Assembly (NCBI GenBank): GCA_934204655.1
Contig: CAKPZJ010000008.1
Span: forward strand, 33,402-97,401
Length of the DNA stretch: 64,000 nt
Reading direction: 5' to 3'
From: an uncultured Prevotella sp.
GTDB taxonomy: Bacteria; Bacteroidota; Bacteroidia; Bacteroidales; Bacteroidaceae
In this document: positions 25,867 through 35,780 of the stretch, one piece after another
Layout of the letters: every line of letters begins with the position of its first letter
Numbering within the stretch: position 1 is the first letter of the stretch
Program-made: the position numbers and the translations under genes
The notes under the pieces: generated by a model
Seen by the model: only the letters and a program-made list of their open reading frames with translations
What the model was told of the DNA's origin: nothing
Databases searched by the model: none

Positions 25867-25949
25867 TTATCGTTTTTCGATATTTTTTTGCCGTTTTTCT
25901 TGGTCTAAAGGAAATCAATACGTATCTTTGCATTATCGAAAAACGATAA
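25867..25949 (+). promoter_or_regulatory. DUF2975/HTH promoter with twin 17-bp operators
   Basis: Operator 1 TTATCGTTTTTCGATAT at 25867-25883; TTG at 25900-25902; 20-bp spacer; TATCTTTG at 25923-25930; operator 2 TTATCGAAAAACGATAA at 25933-25949, a perfect TTATCG-N5-CGATAA palindrome. The second site covers the expected start of transcription, so repression is likely. The HTH protein encoded as the second gene is the natural candidate to bind. Confidence 0.75.
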
Positions 25950-25973
25950 AAGAATATCATTAAACAAGAAATA

Positions 25974-26630
25974 ATGACCACTAAACGCAAGTTCAATCTC
26001 TATTGCATCTTACTTCTTGCAGCCGTGGTCTTCTCTCTCTTCACGGCTGCCCAGAAGTTTGTCGCGGGCTTCAGCCAAGGCTGGAATGTCGCCACCATCG
26101 AAATGCAGCGCAGTGCCGGAACGGCCAACTACGAGGCATACGAGCTAACCCTGCAGGCCAATGACCCCAGACGGTGCGAGCTGGCCCTTACCAACACCGC
26201 CACGGGCAAGACCGACTCGCTGCGGGTAAGCCAGGCCATGGCCTGGGTAGCTACCAGCCAGCGCCCCACCGAGAGCCTGCCGGTAATAGTGGGCAAGATG
26301 GTACTCATAGCCCTCGTGCCACTGTGCTTCATAGCCTTCTGGGTGGTATTCATACGCTTGGTATGGGCCGTGAACCGCGGCGAGGACTTCGGCACATCGA
26401 CTACCCGTCGGCTGCGCCTCATGGGCTGGCTGCTCATCGGTCTGTACGCAAGCGAATGGATATTCCACCTCATCACGCTGCCGCCAGCCATCAGCTACGA
26501 GGGCTACCGGGTGAGTTCGCCAGCGGACACCGACCCCATGCTGCTGGTCTCGGGCATCGGCCTGTTGGTGGTGGGCCAGCTCTTTGCCGTGGGCCAGCGT
26601 ATGAAGGAAGAAAACGAACTGACCATCTGA
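25974..26630 (+). CDS. DUF2975 family membrane protein
   Basis: 218 residues with four TM segments: about 10-30, 110-135, 157-178 and 190-210. The last part (FGTSTTRRLRLMGWLLIGLYASEWIF) fits DUF2975, whose members are usually coded next to a small YozG-like HTH protein, as here. Between TM1 and TM2 is an exposed loop of about 75 residues. The start ATG is at 25974, 24 bp after operator 2. Function unknown; a membrane sensor controlling the partner HTH protein is an inference. Confidence 0.8.
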   Translation: MTTKRKFNLYCILLLAAVVFSLFTAAQKFVAGFSQGWNVATIEMQRSAGTANYEAYELTLQANDPRRCELALTNTATGKTDSLRVSQAMAWVATSQRPTESLPVIVGKMVLIALVPLCFIAFWVVFIRLVWAVNRGEDFGTSTTRRLRLMGWLLIGLYASEWIFHLITLPPAISYEGYRVSSPADTDPMLLVSGIGLLVVGQLFAVGQRMKEENELTI

Positions 26631-26646
26631 TAACTCCACGCACGAT

Positions 26647-26865
26647 ATGGCAATCAGAGTAAATGTAGACGTAGTAATGGCGCAGCGCAAGATGTCGTCG
26701 GGCGAACTGGCCGAACGGGTGGGCATCACCCCGGCCAACCTGTCGATACTGAAGACGGGCAAGGCCAAGGCTATCAGGTTCTCGACGTTAGAGGCGATAT
26801 GCCAGGCGCTACACTGTCAGCCTGGCGACATATTGGAATACGTGCCCGACAGCGACAACGGCTGA
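26647..26865 (+). CDS. Small XRE-family HTH regulator (YozG-like)
   Basis: 72 residues, a single Cro/CI-type helix-turn-helix: SSGELAERVGITPANLSILKTGKAKAIRFSTLEAICQALHCQPGDILEY. The C-terminus CQPGDILEYVP is the YozG/YdaS-type signature. It is 16 bp after the DUF2975 gene and must be cotranscribed. Likely repressor of its own promoter through the TTATCG-N5-CGATAA sites at 25867-25949. Being so short, it probably dimerises through the HTH itself. Confidence 0.9.
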   Translation: MAIRVNVDVVMAQRKMSSGELAERVGITPANLSILKTGKAKAIRFSTLEAICQALHCQPGDILEYVPDSDNG

Positions 26866-26924
26866 CGGCCGCGCCACGGAACTACACATAATGAATATAG
26901 AAACAACTTAAAACATAAATTAGT

Positions 26925-28949
26925 ATGAGAATCAGATTACTACTGATGGCTCTGGCCATCACGGGCATGGCCCAGGCCCAGTCGCTCACGAGCGGCATAG
27001 ACAAGGCCAACATGAACCCAGCCGTAAAGCCGGGCGACAACTTCTACCAGTATGCTGCGGGCGGCTGGCTCAAGGCTCACCCACTGGACGCAGTACATCC
27101 CATGAACGGGTCATTTACCGACCTGGAAGAGCAGAACAACGACCGCATCCGCGAGCTGGTCAAGGAGTATGCCGCCAAGCGCTTGCCGCAGGGAACAGTG
27201 GGCCAGAAGATTGGCGCGCTGTACCGCATGTACATGGACAGCGTGAGCCGCAACCGGATGGGCTTCGACCCCATCAAGCCGGCCCTGGTCAAGGTGGCCG
27301 CCATCAACGACCGCAAGCAGGTGCAGCACGTGATGTACGAGCTGGCCGCCAAGGGCTATGGCACGATGCCCTTCTGGTTTGGCATGGGCCAGGATGCCAT
27401 CAACTCTGACAACTACCTCTTCGGCGTAGGCCAGAGCGGTATCGGCCTGGACCCTGAATACTACACGCATCCGAACCCACAGCAACAGGCAGTGGTGGCT
27501 GCCTACAAGAGCCTGATGAAGGACTACTTCAAGATGGTGGGCAACAGCGATGCCCTGGCTGAGCAGAAGATGCAGGCAGCCTTTGCCATAGAGAACCAGA
27601 TAGCTCAGAAGAGTTACGACCAGGTAAAGAGCCGCGACCCGAAGGCCAATATACACAAGATAAGCTGGGCTGACTTGCTGCGCGACTACCCGGGCATAGA
27701 CTGGATGGAGGCCCACCGGCAGTATGGCTATCCCACGGACATAGACACAGTAGATGTGGGTCAGCCTGAACCCATCCACGAGGTGGAGAAGATACTGGCC
27801 ACAGCCGACCTGTTCGCCCTGAAAGCATACATGGAGGCCAGCGTCATCAGCTCATCGGCCAGCCTGCTGTCGGACGACTTCGGCAACCGCCGCTTTGAGT
27901 ACGTCAAGGCTGTCTACGGCATCAAGGAACAACAACCACGGTGGAAGCGTGGCATATCATTTATCCAGGGACTCATGGGCGAGTCTATCGGCAAGCTGTA
28001 TGTGGCCAAGTACTTCCCCGAGAGCAGCAAGAAGCGGGTAGTAGACATGGTACACAACCTGCAGGATGCCTTTGCCCAGCGCATCGAGGAGAATACATGG
28101 ATGACACCGGCCACCAAGGCCAAGACCATCGAGAAACTGCGCAGCATGCGCATCAACATAGGTTATCCTGACAAGTGGCAGAACATGGAAGAGTACGTGC
28201 AGATAGACGAGAGCAAGAGCCTGCGCGCCAACTACGACGAGATAATACCAGCCCTGCGTCGCCGCAACCTAGAAAAGAAGTGGGGCAAGAAGGTTGACAA
28301 GACCGTGTTTGCCTGCAACCCTCAGGTGGTTAACGCTTTCTATGCCCCCAGTTACAACAGCATCAACTTCCCGGCTGCCATCCTCCAGGCGCCTTTCTTC
28401 GACCCCAACGCGGACGATGCTGCTAACTACGGCGCCATTGGCACAGTCATAGGCCACGAGATGAGCCATGGCTTTGACGACCAGGGATGTCAGTTTGACA
28501 AGGACGGTAACCTGAACAACTGGTGGACGGCCGAGGACAAGGCCAACTACGACCAGCGTACCAAGGTACTGGCCGACTGGTTCAGCACACAGGAGGTTCA
28601 GCCGGGCCTGAAGGTCGACGGCAAGAAGACCTTAGGCGAGAACATCGGCGACAACGGCGGTATCAACGTGGCCTACCGTGCCCTGCAAAACGCTGTGAAG
28701 CTCCAGCCCTTAGGCGATAAGGACGGCTTCAGCCCCAGCCAGCGTTTCTTCCTCTCTTACGGTCGCATCTGGGCCAGCAACGTAGCCCCGCAATTTGTAG
28801 CTTATCTGGTTAACAGCGACGTACACTCACCCAACCAGCTACGCGTCAACGCTGCCCTGCCCCACATCGACGCCTGGTACACAGCGTTCGGCGTAAAGCC
28901 TGGCGACAAGCTCTATCTGGCTCTCGACAAGCGCGCCCACATCTGGTAA
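26925..28949 (+). CDS. pepO: M13-family zinc metallopeptidase (PepO/neprilysin-like)
   Basis: 674 residues, signal MRIRLLLMALAITGMAQAQ. The zinc site VIGHEMSHGFDDQG (HExxH) and the third ligand GENIGDNGG are intact, as is NAFYAPSYNSINFPAAILQ, the substrate-binding NAFY motif. Predicted periplasmic endopeptidase that cuts oligopeptides. Length equals typical PepO. ATG at 26925 with no upstream alternative in frame. A strong terminator follows at 29021-29066. No clear promoter was seen in the 59 bp before it, so read-through from the DUF2975/HTH pair is possible. Confidence 0.95.
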   Translation: MRIRLLLMALAITGMAQAQSLTSGIDKANMNPAVKPGDNFYQYAAGGWLKAHPLDAVHPMNGSFTDLEEQNNDRIRELVKEYAAKRLPQGTVGQKIGALYRMYMDSVSRNRMGFDPIKPALVKVAAINDRKQVQHVMYELAAKGYGTMPFWFGMGQDAINSDNYLFGVGQSGIGLDPEYYTHPNPQQQAVVAAYKSLMKDYFKMVGNSDALAEQKMQAAFAIENQIAQKSYDQVKSRDPKANIHKISWADLLRDYPGIDWMEAHRQYGYPTDIDTVDVGQPEPIHEVEKILATADLFALKAYMEASVISSSASLLSDDFGNRRFEYVKAVYGIKEQQPRWKRGISFIQGLMGESIGKLYVAKYFPESSKKRVVDMVHNLQDAFAQRIEENTWMTPATKAKTIEKLRSMRINIGYPDKWQNMEEYVQIDESKSLRANYDEIIPALRRRNLEKKWGKKVDKTVFACNPQVVNAFYAPSYNSINFPAAILQAPFFDPNADDAANYGAIGTVIGHEMSHGFDDQGCQFDKDGNLNNWWTAEDKANYDQRTKVLADWFSTQEVQPGLKVDGKKTLGENIGDNGGINVAYRALQNAVKLQPLGDKDGFSPSQRFFLSYGRIWASNVAPQFVAYLVNSDVHSPNQLRVNAALPHIDAWYTAFGVKPGDKLYLALDKRAHIW

Positions 28950-29020
28950 GCACTGCCCCACGAGCCTGCCACCCCGCGCCCCAGGTGACAGGCTCCGCAA
29001 GAGCTCCACAGGGCCATACT

Positions 29021-29066
29021 AAAACAACGATGACCGCTACCCCACAGTAGCGGTCATCGTTGTTTT
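29021..29066 (+). terminator. Intrinsic terminator of pepO
   Basis: Perfect 20-bp stem (29021-29040 with 29047-29066), 6-nt loop, ending in TGTTTT. Further GC hairpins near 29110-29200 (for example GGAGCC/GGCTCC and CGTCCG/CGGACG) may end the converging minus-strand operon. Confidence 0.9.
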
Positions 29067-29239
29067 GGGATTATAAGCCCCTGCCCCATCGGCCCTCATC
29101 GGGCACCGACTGAGCCGGAGCCTTTGCGGGCTCCATCCTAAGTCTTAGGACGGACATCCAAAGGCATCGAACTACCGTCCGAAAGTTCCGGACGACCATC
29201 CAACACTTTCCTAAAAATCCAGGAGATACGGGCAGCGGC

Positions 29240-29521
29240 CTACGAACGCTTAGGCTCGTCGTCCTCGACCGTATAATCTACGTATTCGCCATCATCCTTA
29301 GAGAATATCTTCTGACGGGCCTTCTGCGGGTCTCGGTTATCTATGACTCCTTCACGGCCACGCGCGGGATTGGCCGAACCACGCTGACGCGAGGCACCGG
29401 CGGCAGGGCCCTTGAGGCCATCTATAAAACTGCGCAGCCTCCACAGGAGTTTGACTCCCGTTACGAGGGTGGCTATGACGCCTACCAGAAAGATAATGGC
29501 TATCAGTTTAATAAAAAACAT
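29240..29521 (-). CDS. DUF4834 family membrane protein
   Basis: 93 residues. One N-terminal TM segment (MFFIKLIAIIFLVGVIATLVTG), then a short amphipathic part and a disordered Arg/Gly/Ala-rich stretch, ending in an acidic tail with KIFSKDDGEYVDYTVEDDEP, the DUF4834 signature. It is the last gene of the psd-pssA unit and shares one base with pssA (TAATG), implying translational coupling. Function unknown. Confidence 0.75.
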   Translation of the reverse strand: MFFIKLIAIIFLVGVIATLVTGVKLLWRLRSFIDGLKGPAAGASRQRGSANPARGREGVIDNRDPQKARQKIFSKDDGEYVDYTVEDDEPKRS

Positions 29522-30237
29522 TACTTGTCTGCTTTGGTTAGATTGCTATACAACGACAGGATGATGTACCAGGCTATAGCAAGGGCTATGCCCAACACCT
29601 GGAACAGCAACAGGAGGGGTATACAGCAGAGAATAAAAATGTACTTGAGCTGATTACCCTGCCAGCCCCAGTGCTTGAACTTGAGGGCGAACATGGGTAT
29701 TTCGGCCACGAGCAGCCAGCAGCTTACAGCCACCATGACCAGCAGGATGGGAAGTCCCCAAGGCGTGCTCTCGATACGGTCGGCACAGCCAATGACAAAC
29801 GCGCCCCAGAAGAGGGCGTTGGCTGGCGTGGGTAAGCCTATGAACCCCATAGCCTGACGCTCGTCCAGATTGAACTTGGCCAACCGGAGGGCCGAGAAAG
29901 CCGCCATGACAAAGGCCACGTAAGGCACCACATCGCGCAGGGGGGCCAGCAGGGCCGGGTACTCGATGATATAAAGTTCATTGAATATGATGGCAGACGG
30001 GGCCACACCAAAGGTGATGTCATCGGCCAGCGAGTCGAGCTCCTTGCCTATGGGCGACGACACATGGAGTAGCCTGGCGCTCATGCCGTCAAAGAAGTCG
30101 AACACGGCACCCATCACTATCCACAGCAGAGCCATCTGGGGATTGCCCGCAAGGGCATAGGTTACGGCTATGCAGCCCGACACCAGGTTGCAGCAGGTGA
30201 TGGTATTTGGGATGTTTCTCTTAATAGCTCGTATCAT
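29521..30237 (-). CDS. pssA: CDP-diacylglycerol-serine O-phosphatidyltransferase
   Basis: 238 residues, inner-membrane CDP-alcohol phosphatidyltransferase. The active-site pattern DG-x2-AR-x8-G-x3-D-x3-D is complete: DGMSARLLHVSSPIGKELDS followed by LADD. About eight hydrophobic segments follow. Makes phosphatidylserine from CDP-diacylglycerol and serine. The next-step enzyme, Psd, is coded 6 bp upstream on the same mRNA, so the operon makes phosphatidylethanolamine. Confidence 0.95.
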   Translation of the reverse strand: MIRAIKRNIPNTITCCNLVSGCIAVTYALAGNPQMALLWIVMGAVFDFFDGMSARLLHVSSPIGKELDSLADDITFGVAPSAIIFNELYIIEYPALLAPLRDVVPYVAFVMAAFSALRLAKFNLDERQAMGFIGLPTPANALFWGAFVIGCADRIESTPWGLPILLVMVAVSCWLLVAEIPMFALKFKHWGWQGNQLKYIFILCCIPLLLLFQVLGIALAIAWYIILSLYSNLTKADK

Positions 30238-30243
30238 TATCGG

Positions 30244-30939
30244 TCAATCTTTTAATTTGGCTATCACGGTCTGGTCGCCCGTGGTGGTCTGTCCCATCTT
30301 GACACATATCTCGGTGCCGAGGGGCAGGAAGACATCCACGCGCGACCCGAACTTGATAAAGCCTAAGTGCTCATCAATAAAGCACTCCTCGCCCTCCTTG
30401 GCGTAAGTCACTATACGCCGGGCCACGGCTCCGGCTATCTGCCGGCACAGTATGTCGGTACCCTCGGGGGTAGTTATCATTATATCGGCATGCTCGTTCT
30501 CCTCGCTGGCCTTGGGCAGCCACGCCTTGTGGTAGTTGCCGTTCTGGTGGTGTACAAACTTGACCTTGCCGTCAACCGGGAACCAGTTGGCGTGTACATT
30601 GAACAGGCTCATGAAGATAGACACCATCAGGCGGCGGTCATGGAAGTACTCATTCTCCTCGACCTCTTCGATAACGACTATCTTGCCATCGGCCGGAGCC
30701 ACCACCAGCTTGTCGGTGTCCTCACTGTTGAAGTAACGAATGGGACATCTGAAGAAATTGAGTATTACAGCGTAGACAGCGCCGAAGACTACGAGAAAAG
30801 TCCAAAACGGTATCTTAGTATCAAAGGCTCTGTGCAGCAGAAGGGCCACGGCGGCGATAATTATAAATCCGTATATGATTGTGTCGGTTCCCTCGCGGTG
30901 TATTCTTATTTTCTTTAGCTTTTTAATTCTGTTGCCCAT
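30244..30939 (-). CDS. psd: Phosphatidylserine decarboxylase, short (archaeal-like) form
   Basis: 231 residues from ATG 30939 ([17 protein letters not shown]); upstream in-frame codons lie in the promoter region and were rejected. Two TM segments (about 24-60) are followed by the catalytic part: [21 protein letters not shown], with its conserved FNVH, and the self-cleavage site FGSRVDVF, whose Ser becomes the pyruvoyl group. The GSR form is typical of the short Psd family in Bacteroidetes. First gene of psd-pssA-DUF4834. Confidence 0.94.
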   Translation of the reverse strand: MGNRIKKLKKIRIHREGTDTIIYGFIIIAAVALLLHRAFDTKIPFWTFLVVFGAVYAVILNFFRCPIRYFNSEDTDKLVVAPADGKIVVIEEVEENEYFHDRRLMVSIFMSLFNVHANWFPVDGKVKFVHHQNGNYHKAWLPKASEENEHADIMITTPEGTDILCRQIAGAVARRIVTYAKEGEECFIDEHLGFIKFGSRVDVFLPLGTEICVKMGQTTTGDQTVIAKLKD

Positions 30940-30963
30940 AATAGACGGTATATATATTAGGTG

Positions 30964-30995
30964 CAAAGTTACACTAATTGTAGTTATGTCGCAAA
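30964..30995 (-). promoter_or_regulatory. Promoter of psd operon
   Basis: Minus strand TTTG 30995-30992, 20-bp spacer, TAACTTTG 30971-30964; 25 bp before the psd ATG. Confidence 0.75.
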
Positions 30996-31012
30996 TAATG
31001 GCAGTTTTTTTT

Positions 31013-31043
31013 TTTGACATGTCGCTAATTATCTGTAACTTTG
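31013..31043 (+). promoter_or_regulatory. Promoter of dnaE
   Basis: TTTG 31013-31016, 19-bp spacer, TAACTTTG 31036-31043, 29 bp before the ATG at 31073. It is divergent from the psd promoter, only 17 bp away. Confidence 0.78.
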
Positions 31044-31072
31044 ACAGCCAAAAACATGTTTTTCGCGCCATT

Positions 31073-34000
31073 ATGGAAGATTTCGTTCACCTTCACGTAC
31101 ACACCCATTACTCTATTCTCGACGGACAGTCCAAGGTTCCTCATCTCGTAGACAAGGCTATCGCTGACGGCATGCGTGGCATGGCCCTTACCGACCACGG
31201 AGTAATGTACGGCGTGAAAGAGCTGGCCGACTACTGCGCTGGCATCAACAAGAAACGCGCCAAAGAGGGCTTGGAGCCTTTCAAACCTATCTTCGGCTGC
31301 GAGATGTATGTGGCCCGCCACCGTAAAGAGGACAAGGTCAAGGAGAACGGTGACAACAGCGGTTACCACCTGATAGTCCTGGCCAAGAACTACCATGGCT
31401 ACAAGAACCTTATCAAGCTGGTGTCACGTGCCTGGACCGACGGCTACTACTATCGCCCCCGTACCGACCGGGCCGACCTGGAGAAATATCACGAAGACCT
31501 CATCGTATGTTCGGCCTGTATCGCCGGCGAGGTTCCGGCTAAGATTCTCAAAGGCGACATTGACGGCGCGCGCGAGGCTTGCCAGTGGTATCACCGTGTG
31601 TTTGGCGACGACTACTACCTGGAGCTGCAGCGCCACGAGGTAAAGGACCCCAACGTACTGGCTAACCGTGAGACGTTCCCTCTTCAGCAGAAAGCCAACA
31701 AGGTTCTTATCCAGTTCGCCCGCGAATACGGCATCAAGCTGGTTTGCACAAACGACTGCCACTTTGAAGACAAGGATACGGCCGAGGCTCACGACCACCT
31801 GCTGTGTCTGGCTACCGGCAAGGACCTGGATGACCCCAACCGCATGCGTTACTCGAAACAGGAGTGGTTTAAGACACAGGCCGAGATGAACGAGGTGTTT
31901 GCCGATATACCCGAGGCGTTAGCCAATACCACCGAGATACTGGACAAGGTGGAGATATACAGCATAGACCATGGCCCCATCATGCCTTTCTTCCCCATTC
32001 CCGAGAGTTTCGGTACCGAGGAAGAGTGGCGCCACAAGTTTACAGAGGAGCAGCTCTTCCACGAGTTTACCAGCGACGAGAAGGGCGAGAACACCCTGCC
32101 CCCCGAAGAGGGTCAGAAAGTGATAGACCGACTGGGCGGCTACGACAAGATATACCGTATCAAGTTTGAAGCTGACTACCTGGCGCACCTGGCTTACAAG
32201 GGCGCACGCGAACTCTATGGCGACCCGCTGCCCGACAACGTGCAGGAGCATATCAACTTCGAGCTACACGTTATGAAGACCATGGGCTTCCCTGGTTACT
32301 TCCTTATCGTGTCTGACTTTATCAACGCGGCCCGCCAAGAGCTGGGCGTGTGGGTGGGCCCTGGCCGTGGCTCGGCTGCCGGCTCTGTTGTAGCCTACTG
32401 TTTGGGCATTACCAAGATAGACCCACTGAAGTATGACTTGCTGTTTGAACGCTTTCTGAACCCAGACCGTGTAAACCTGCCTGATATAGATACCGACTTT
32501 GACGACGATGGGCGCGGCAGAGTGCTGCGGTGGGTCATGGACAAGTACGGGCACGAGAATTGCGCCCACATCATTACCTATCAGGCCATGGCGACCAAGA
32601 ACTCGATTAAGGACGTGGCTCGCGTGGAGCGGCTGCCGCTCGACAAGTCGAACGCGCTGTGCAAGGCCATCCCCGACCGTCTGCCCGACGGCATGAAGAT
32701 GAACCTGACCAACGCCATCAAGGCTACGCCGGAGCTGCGCGATGCCGAGGCGTCGGACAATCCGCAGGAGCGCAACACTATCAAGTACGCCAAGATGCTG
32801 GAGGGTACCGTGCGTGGTGTGGGCCTGCATGCCTGTGGTTTTATTATCTGTCGCGACCCCATCAGCGACTGGGTGCCCGTGTCTACAGCAGACGACCCCG
32901 ACTTCCCCCAGTTCAAGACGGCCGTTACTCAGTACGACGGCCATGTCATCGAGTCGACCGGACTTATCAAGATGGACTTCCTGGGACTGAAAACGCTGTC
33001 GGAGCTCAAGGAGGCCGTGAAGAATGTAAAGCTGACGATGGGCATAGACGTGGATATAGACCGCATACCCATCGATGACGAGCTCACCTACAAGCTCTAT
33101 CAGGATGGCCGCACCATCGGAACGTTCCAGTTTGAGTCGCCGGGCATGCAAAAATATCTACGCGAGCTGCATCCCACGGTGTTCGAAGACCTCATCGCCA
33201 TGAACGCCCTCTACCGTCCGGGCCCTATGGACTACATACCCGACTTCATCAAGCGTAAGCACGACCCCTCGCTGGTCACCTACGACATTCCCTGCATGGA
33301 GAAATATCTCAAAGACACCTACGGTATCACGGTGTACCAAGAGCAGGTGATGCTTCTGTCTCGCCAGTTGGCTAACTTTACCCGCGGTGAGAGCGACGCA
33401 CTCCGCAAGGCTATGGGTAAGAAGAAAAAGGCCATTGTTGACGCCATGAAGCCCAAGTTTATCAAGCAGGGACAGGAGAATGGCCATGACCCCAAGGTTC
33501 TGGAGAAGATATGGGGCGACTGGGAGAAGTTCGCCTCGTATGCGTTCAACAAGTCGCACGCCACTTGCTACTCGTGGGTGGCCTATCAGACTGCCTACAT
33601 GAAGGCTCACTATCCCGCTGAGTTTATGGCAGCCATTATGACGCGCCGCAAGAGCGACATCAAGGAGATAACCAAGCTCATGGACGAGTGCCGTACTTAC
33701 GGCGTGCCCACACTGGGCCCCGATGTAAACGAGAGTTATGAGAACTTTGGTGTAAACCAGCGCGGCGAGATACGTTTCGGCCTGGCGGCCATCAAGGGTA
33801 TGGGCGAGGCTGCGGCTGCAGCCATCATAGCCGAGCGCGACAAGAACGGCCCCTTCAAAGATATCTACGACTTTGCTGAGAGGGTCGACTTCCGTAACGT
33901 GAACCGCAAAGCCTTTGAAAGTCTGGCTTATAGTGGTGGCTTTGACAACTTCGGGCTATACCGCGAGCAGTATTTTGCTCCCTGTGGCAAGGACGAGAGT

Positions 34001-34789
34001 TTTCTGGACGCCATAGTACGCTATGGGCAGCGCTATCAGGCAGGCATGGCCGAGGCAGCCAACTCGCTCTTCGGGGCCAGCGACGTAGAGATTGCCCGTC
34101 CCACACCGTCAAAGCCTGAGCGATGGAACACCTTTGAGCGTCTGAACCGCGAGCGCGACCTGGTGGGCATCTACCTCTCGGCTCACCCGCTGGACGATTA
34201 CAAGGTGGTGCTCACCCATCTGTGTAATACGCCCTGTGCTGACATCCGCGGGCGCGATACTGACTACAACGCCTTGGCCCGTGTACAGGAGGTTACCTTT
34301 GGCGGCATCATCACCGAGGTCAAGGAGCGTTTCTCGTCGCGTACCAACAAGCCTTTTGGCATTATCAGTATCGAGGACTACAGCGGAACGGGCGAGTTTA
34401 CTCTCTTTGACGAGGAATGGACTCGCTGGAGCAGCATGCTCAAGCACGAGTACACCGTTCGCATTACGGGGCGATGTACAGAGCGGTTCCGGGGGTCGGG
34501 CAACTACAGGCTATCTATACAGAACATAGAATTCTTAGACGATGTGAAGCGGAGGGGATTTGACAATATGACCATAACGATAGACAGCACCTCGATAGAC
34601 GAGACCCAGGCCAACGAGCTGTTAACCCTTATCGAGGAGAATCCCGGTGCCACGCAACTCAGCCTGCGTCTGTGCGACGGTACTCAGTATGGCGAGGTGA
34701 CGCTACGCGCCAAGAACAATATTAATATATGTAAACAACTGTTAGACTTCTGCGAATCGACCACAGGATTTGGCTACCAGTTTGCCTAA
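31073..34789 (+). CDS. dnaE: DNA polymerase III alpha subunit
   Basis: 1238 residues from ATG 31073; the longer frame to 30875 would start inside the divergent promoter. N-terminal PHP domain [15 protein letters not shown] with metal-binding His residues, palm domain with catalytic Asp triad ([15 protein letters not shown] and the later DFLGLKTLS segment), [10 protein letters not shown], fingers, the helix-hairpin-helix region and a C-terminal OB fold ([17 protein letters not shown]). Replicative polymerase. Monocistronic, with its own promoter and terminator. Confidence 0.97.
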   Translation: MEDFVHLHVHTHYSILDGQSKVPHLVDKAIADGMRGMALTDHGVMYGVKELADYCAGINKKRAKEGLEPFKPIFGCEMYVARHRKEDKVKENGDNSGYHLIVLAKNYHGYKNLIKLVSRAWTDGYYYRPRTDRADLEKYHEDLIVCSACIAGEVPAKILKGDIDGAREACQWYHRVFGDDYYLELQRHEVKDPNVLANRETFPLQQKANKVLIQFAREYGIKLVCTNDCHFEDKDTAEAHDHLLCLATGKDLDDPNRMRYSKQEWFKTQAEMNEVFADIPEALANTTEILDKVEIYSIDHGPIMPFFPIPESFGTEEEWRHKFTEEQLFHEFTSDEKGENTLPPEEGQKVIDRLGGYDKIYRIKFEADYLAHLAYKGARELYGDPLPDNVQEHINFELHVMKTMGFPGYFLIVSDFINAARQELGVWVGPGRGSAAGSVVAYCLGITKIDPLKYDLLFERFLNPDRVNLPDIDTDFDDDGRGRVLRWVMDKYGHENCAHIITYQAMATKNSIKDVARVERLPLDKSNALCKAIPDRLPDGMKMNLTNAIKATPELRDAEASDNPQERNTIKYAKMLEGTVRGVGLHACGFIICRDPISDWVPVSTADDPDFPQFKTAVTQYDGHVIESTGLIKMDFLGLKTLSELKEAVKNVKLTMGIDVDIDRIPIDDELTYKLYQDGRTIGTFQFESPGMQKYLRELHPTVFEDLIAMNALYRPGPMDYIPDFIKRKHDPSLVTYDIPCMEKYLKDTYGITVYQEQVMLLSRQLANFTRGESDALRKAMGKKKKAIVDAMKPKFIKQGQENGHDPKVLEKIWGDWEKFASYAFNKSHATCYSWVAYQTAYMKAHYPAEFMAAIMTRRKSDIKEITKLMDECRTYGVPTLGPDVNESYENFGVNQRGEIRFGLAAIKGMGEAAAAAIIAERDKNGPFKDIYDFAERVDFRNVNRKAFESLAYSGGFDNFGLYREQYFAPCGKDESFLDAIVRYGQRYQAGMAEAANSLFGASDVEIARPTPSKPERWNTFERLNRERDLVGIYLSAHPLDDYKVVLTHLCNTPCADIRGRDTDYNALARVQEVTFGGIITEVKERFSSRTNKPFGIISIEDYSGTGEFTLFDEEWTRWSSMLKHEYTVRITGRCTERFRGSGNYRLSIQNIEFLDDVKRRGFDNMTITIDSTSIDETQANELLTLIEENPGATQLSLRLCDGTQYGEVTLRAKNNINICKQLLDFCESTTGFGYQFA

Positions 34790-34856
34790 GCATACCGCTA
34801 CGTCGCTCGCGAGTACAATGGTACCCACGCCTACCATCCCACGAACCAACAAAAAG

Positions 34857-34905
34857 ACAGGCAGCTAACGCAAGGCCCAACGAGGGCACAGCGTTAGCTG
34901 CCTGT
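34857..34905. terminator. Bidirectional terminator of dnaE and the 34929 gene
   Basis: Perfect 15-bp stem 34857-34871 with 34891-34905, 19-nt loop, between convergent genes. AAAAAG on the left gives a T run for the minus strand; TGTTGTT follows on the plus strand. Confidence 0.85.
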
Positions 34906-34928
34906 GTTGTTATGGGGATGGCTGGTAC

Positions 34929-35780
34929 TTACTTAACCAGTACCACCAGGTACTTGCTGGTAGACCAGAAGAGCTGCGGGTTGGTGATGCGCAGCACATA
35001 CTGCTTGTTTACATCGCGCGTAAGCGTGTAGCTGCTGGACGGGTGCATCGTCAGCACTTTGGCCGACTTCGAATAGAGTTTTATCTCCTTATCTATACGG
35101 ATGTCAATCTTTGCGAAGTAACTCTTGTTGAAGTTGGACTGAAGCACGTTGCCGTTGACAAGGATATGCTGCTCCTTGAGTTCCTTCTTGGTACCGAAGA
35201 CAAACCACGCCGTGTTGAGCTGCTTATCCTGATTGCTGATAGTTTGCGCCTTCTGCTGGGTCTCGGTCTGCAGATTCTCGACATTGGTGTTCAGGTTGGT
35301 TATCTTCTCATCCAACTCGGCTATGTGTATATCCTTAGAGTCCAGTTCCACCTTGAGCCGCTGCAGTTCCTGATCTTTCTCGTCGAGCTGCTGGGTAAGA
35401 TTACTGATAGTCTTGCGAAGCTCGTCACCGTTGAAGCGACTCTCGCGCAACTGTTGCTGCAGGCGCTTCATCAACTCGCGGTTGCGGGCCATGGTGTTGG
35501 CGATAAAGCGGATATTCTCCTTAATCTGGGCAGCCTTATTAGAGCCCTCACCGTCCTTGGCTATACTCAGGCGGTTCTCTGCCTCATTAATCTCGCGGAA
35601 CCCCTCCTGTATATCATTCAGCGTTCCCATCATGTCGTTAATCTCACTATCCCTCTGGGCAATGATGCGCTGCAGAGAGTCGGTCTGTTCCATGTTGGCT
35701 GTGTTCGGAGCGTTTTTCTTCTCCGAGCACGCGCTCAGCACTACCAGTGCGAGGCATGCAAGAAATGTCAACTGTTTCAT
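34929..35780 (-). CDS. Coiled-coil lipoprotein (Cbp1-like)
   Basis: 283 residues. Lipobox LVVLSAC, then a long heptad region (about residues 30-180: QQQLRESRFNGDELRKTISN, LTQQLDEKDQELQRLKVELD and so on) and a C-terminal beta-rich domain (WFVFGTKKELKEQHIL ... STSKYLVVLVK). This architecture is common in Bacteroidales and has been named Cbp1 family (collagen-binding adhesin) in databases; that activity cannot be read from the sequence. It overlaps the upstream rsmI by 4 bp (ATGA). Confidence 0.75.
   Translation of the reverse strand: MKQLTFLACLALVVLSACSEKKNAPNTANMEQTDSLQRIIAQRDSEINDMMGTLNDIQEGFREINEAENRLSIAKDGEGSNKAAQIKENIRFIANTMARNRELMKRLQQQLRESRFNGDELRKTISNLTQQLDEKDQELQRLKVELDSKDIHIAELDEKITNLNTNVENLQTETQQKAQTISNQDKQLNTAWFVFGTKKELKEQHILVNGNVLQSNFNKSYFAKIDIRIDKEIKLYSKSAKVLTMHPSSSYTLTRDVNKQYVLRITNPQLFWSTSKYLVVLVK

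Larger units (their letters stand above)
25446..25973. other. Intergenic region between HMA-AraC and DUF2975 genes
   Basis: 528 bp. The left half holds the 64-bp repeats. The middle (about 25700-25850) contains a TATATATA tract near 25750 and nothing else recognised. The right end is the DUF2975 promoter with two operators. Confidence 0.8.

Noticed and set aside
30875-31072. Longer start for dnaE
   Set aside because: The added codons lie over the divergent promoters and the psd start; the PHP domain begins right after ATG 31073.
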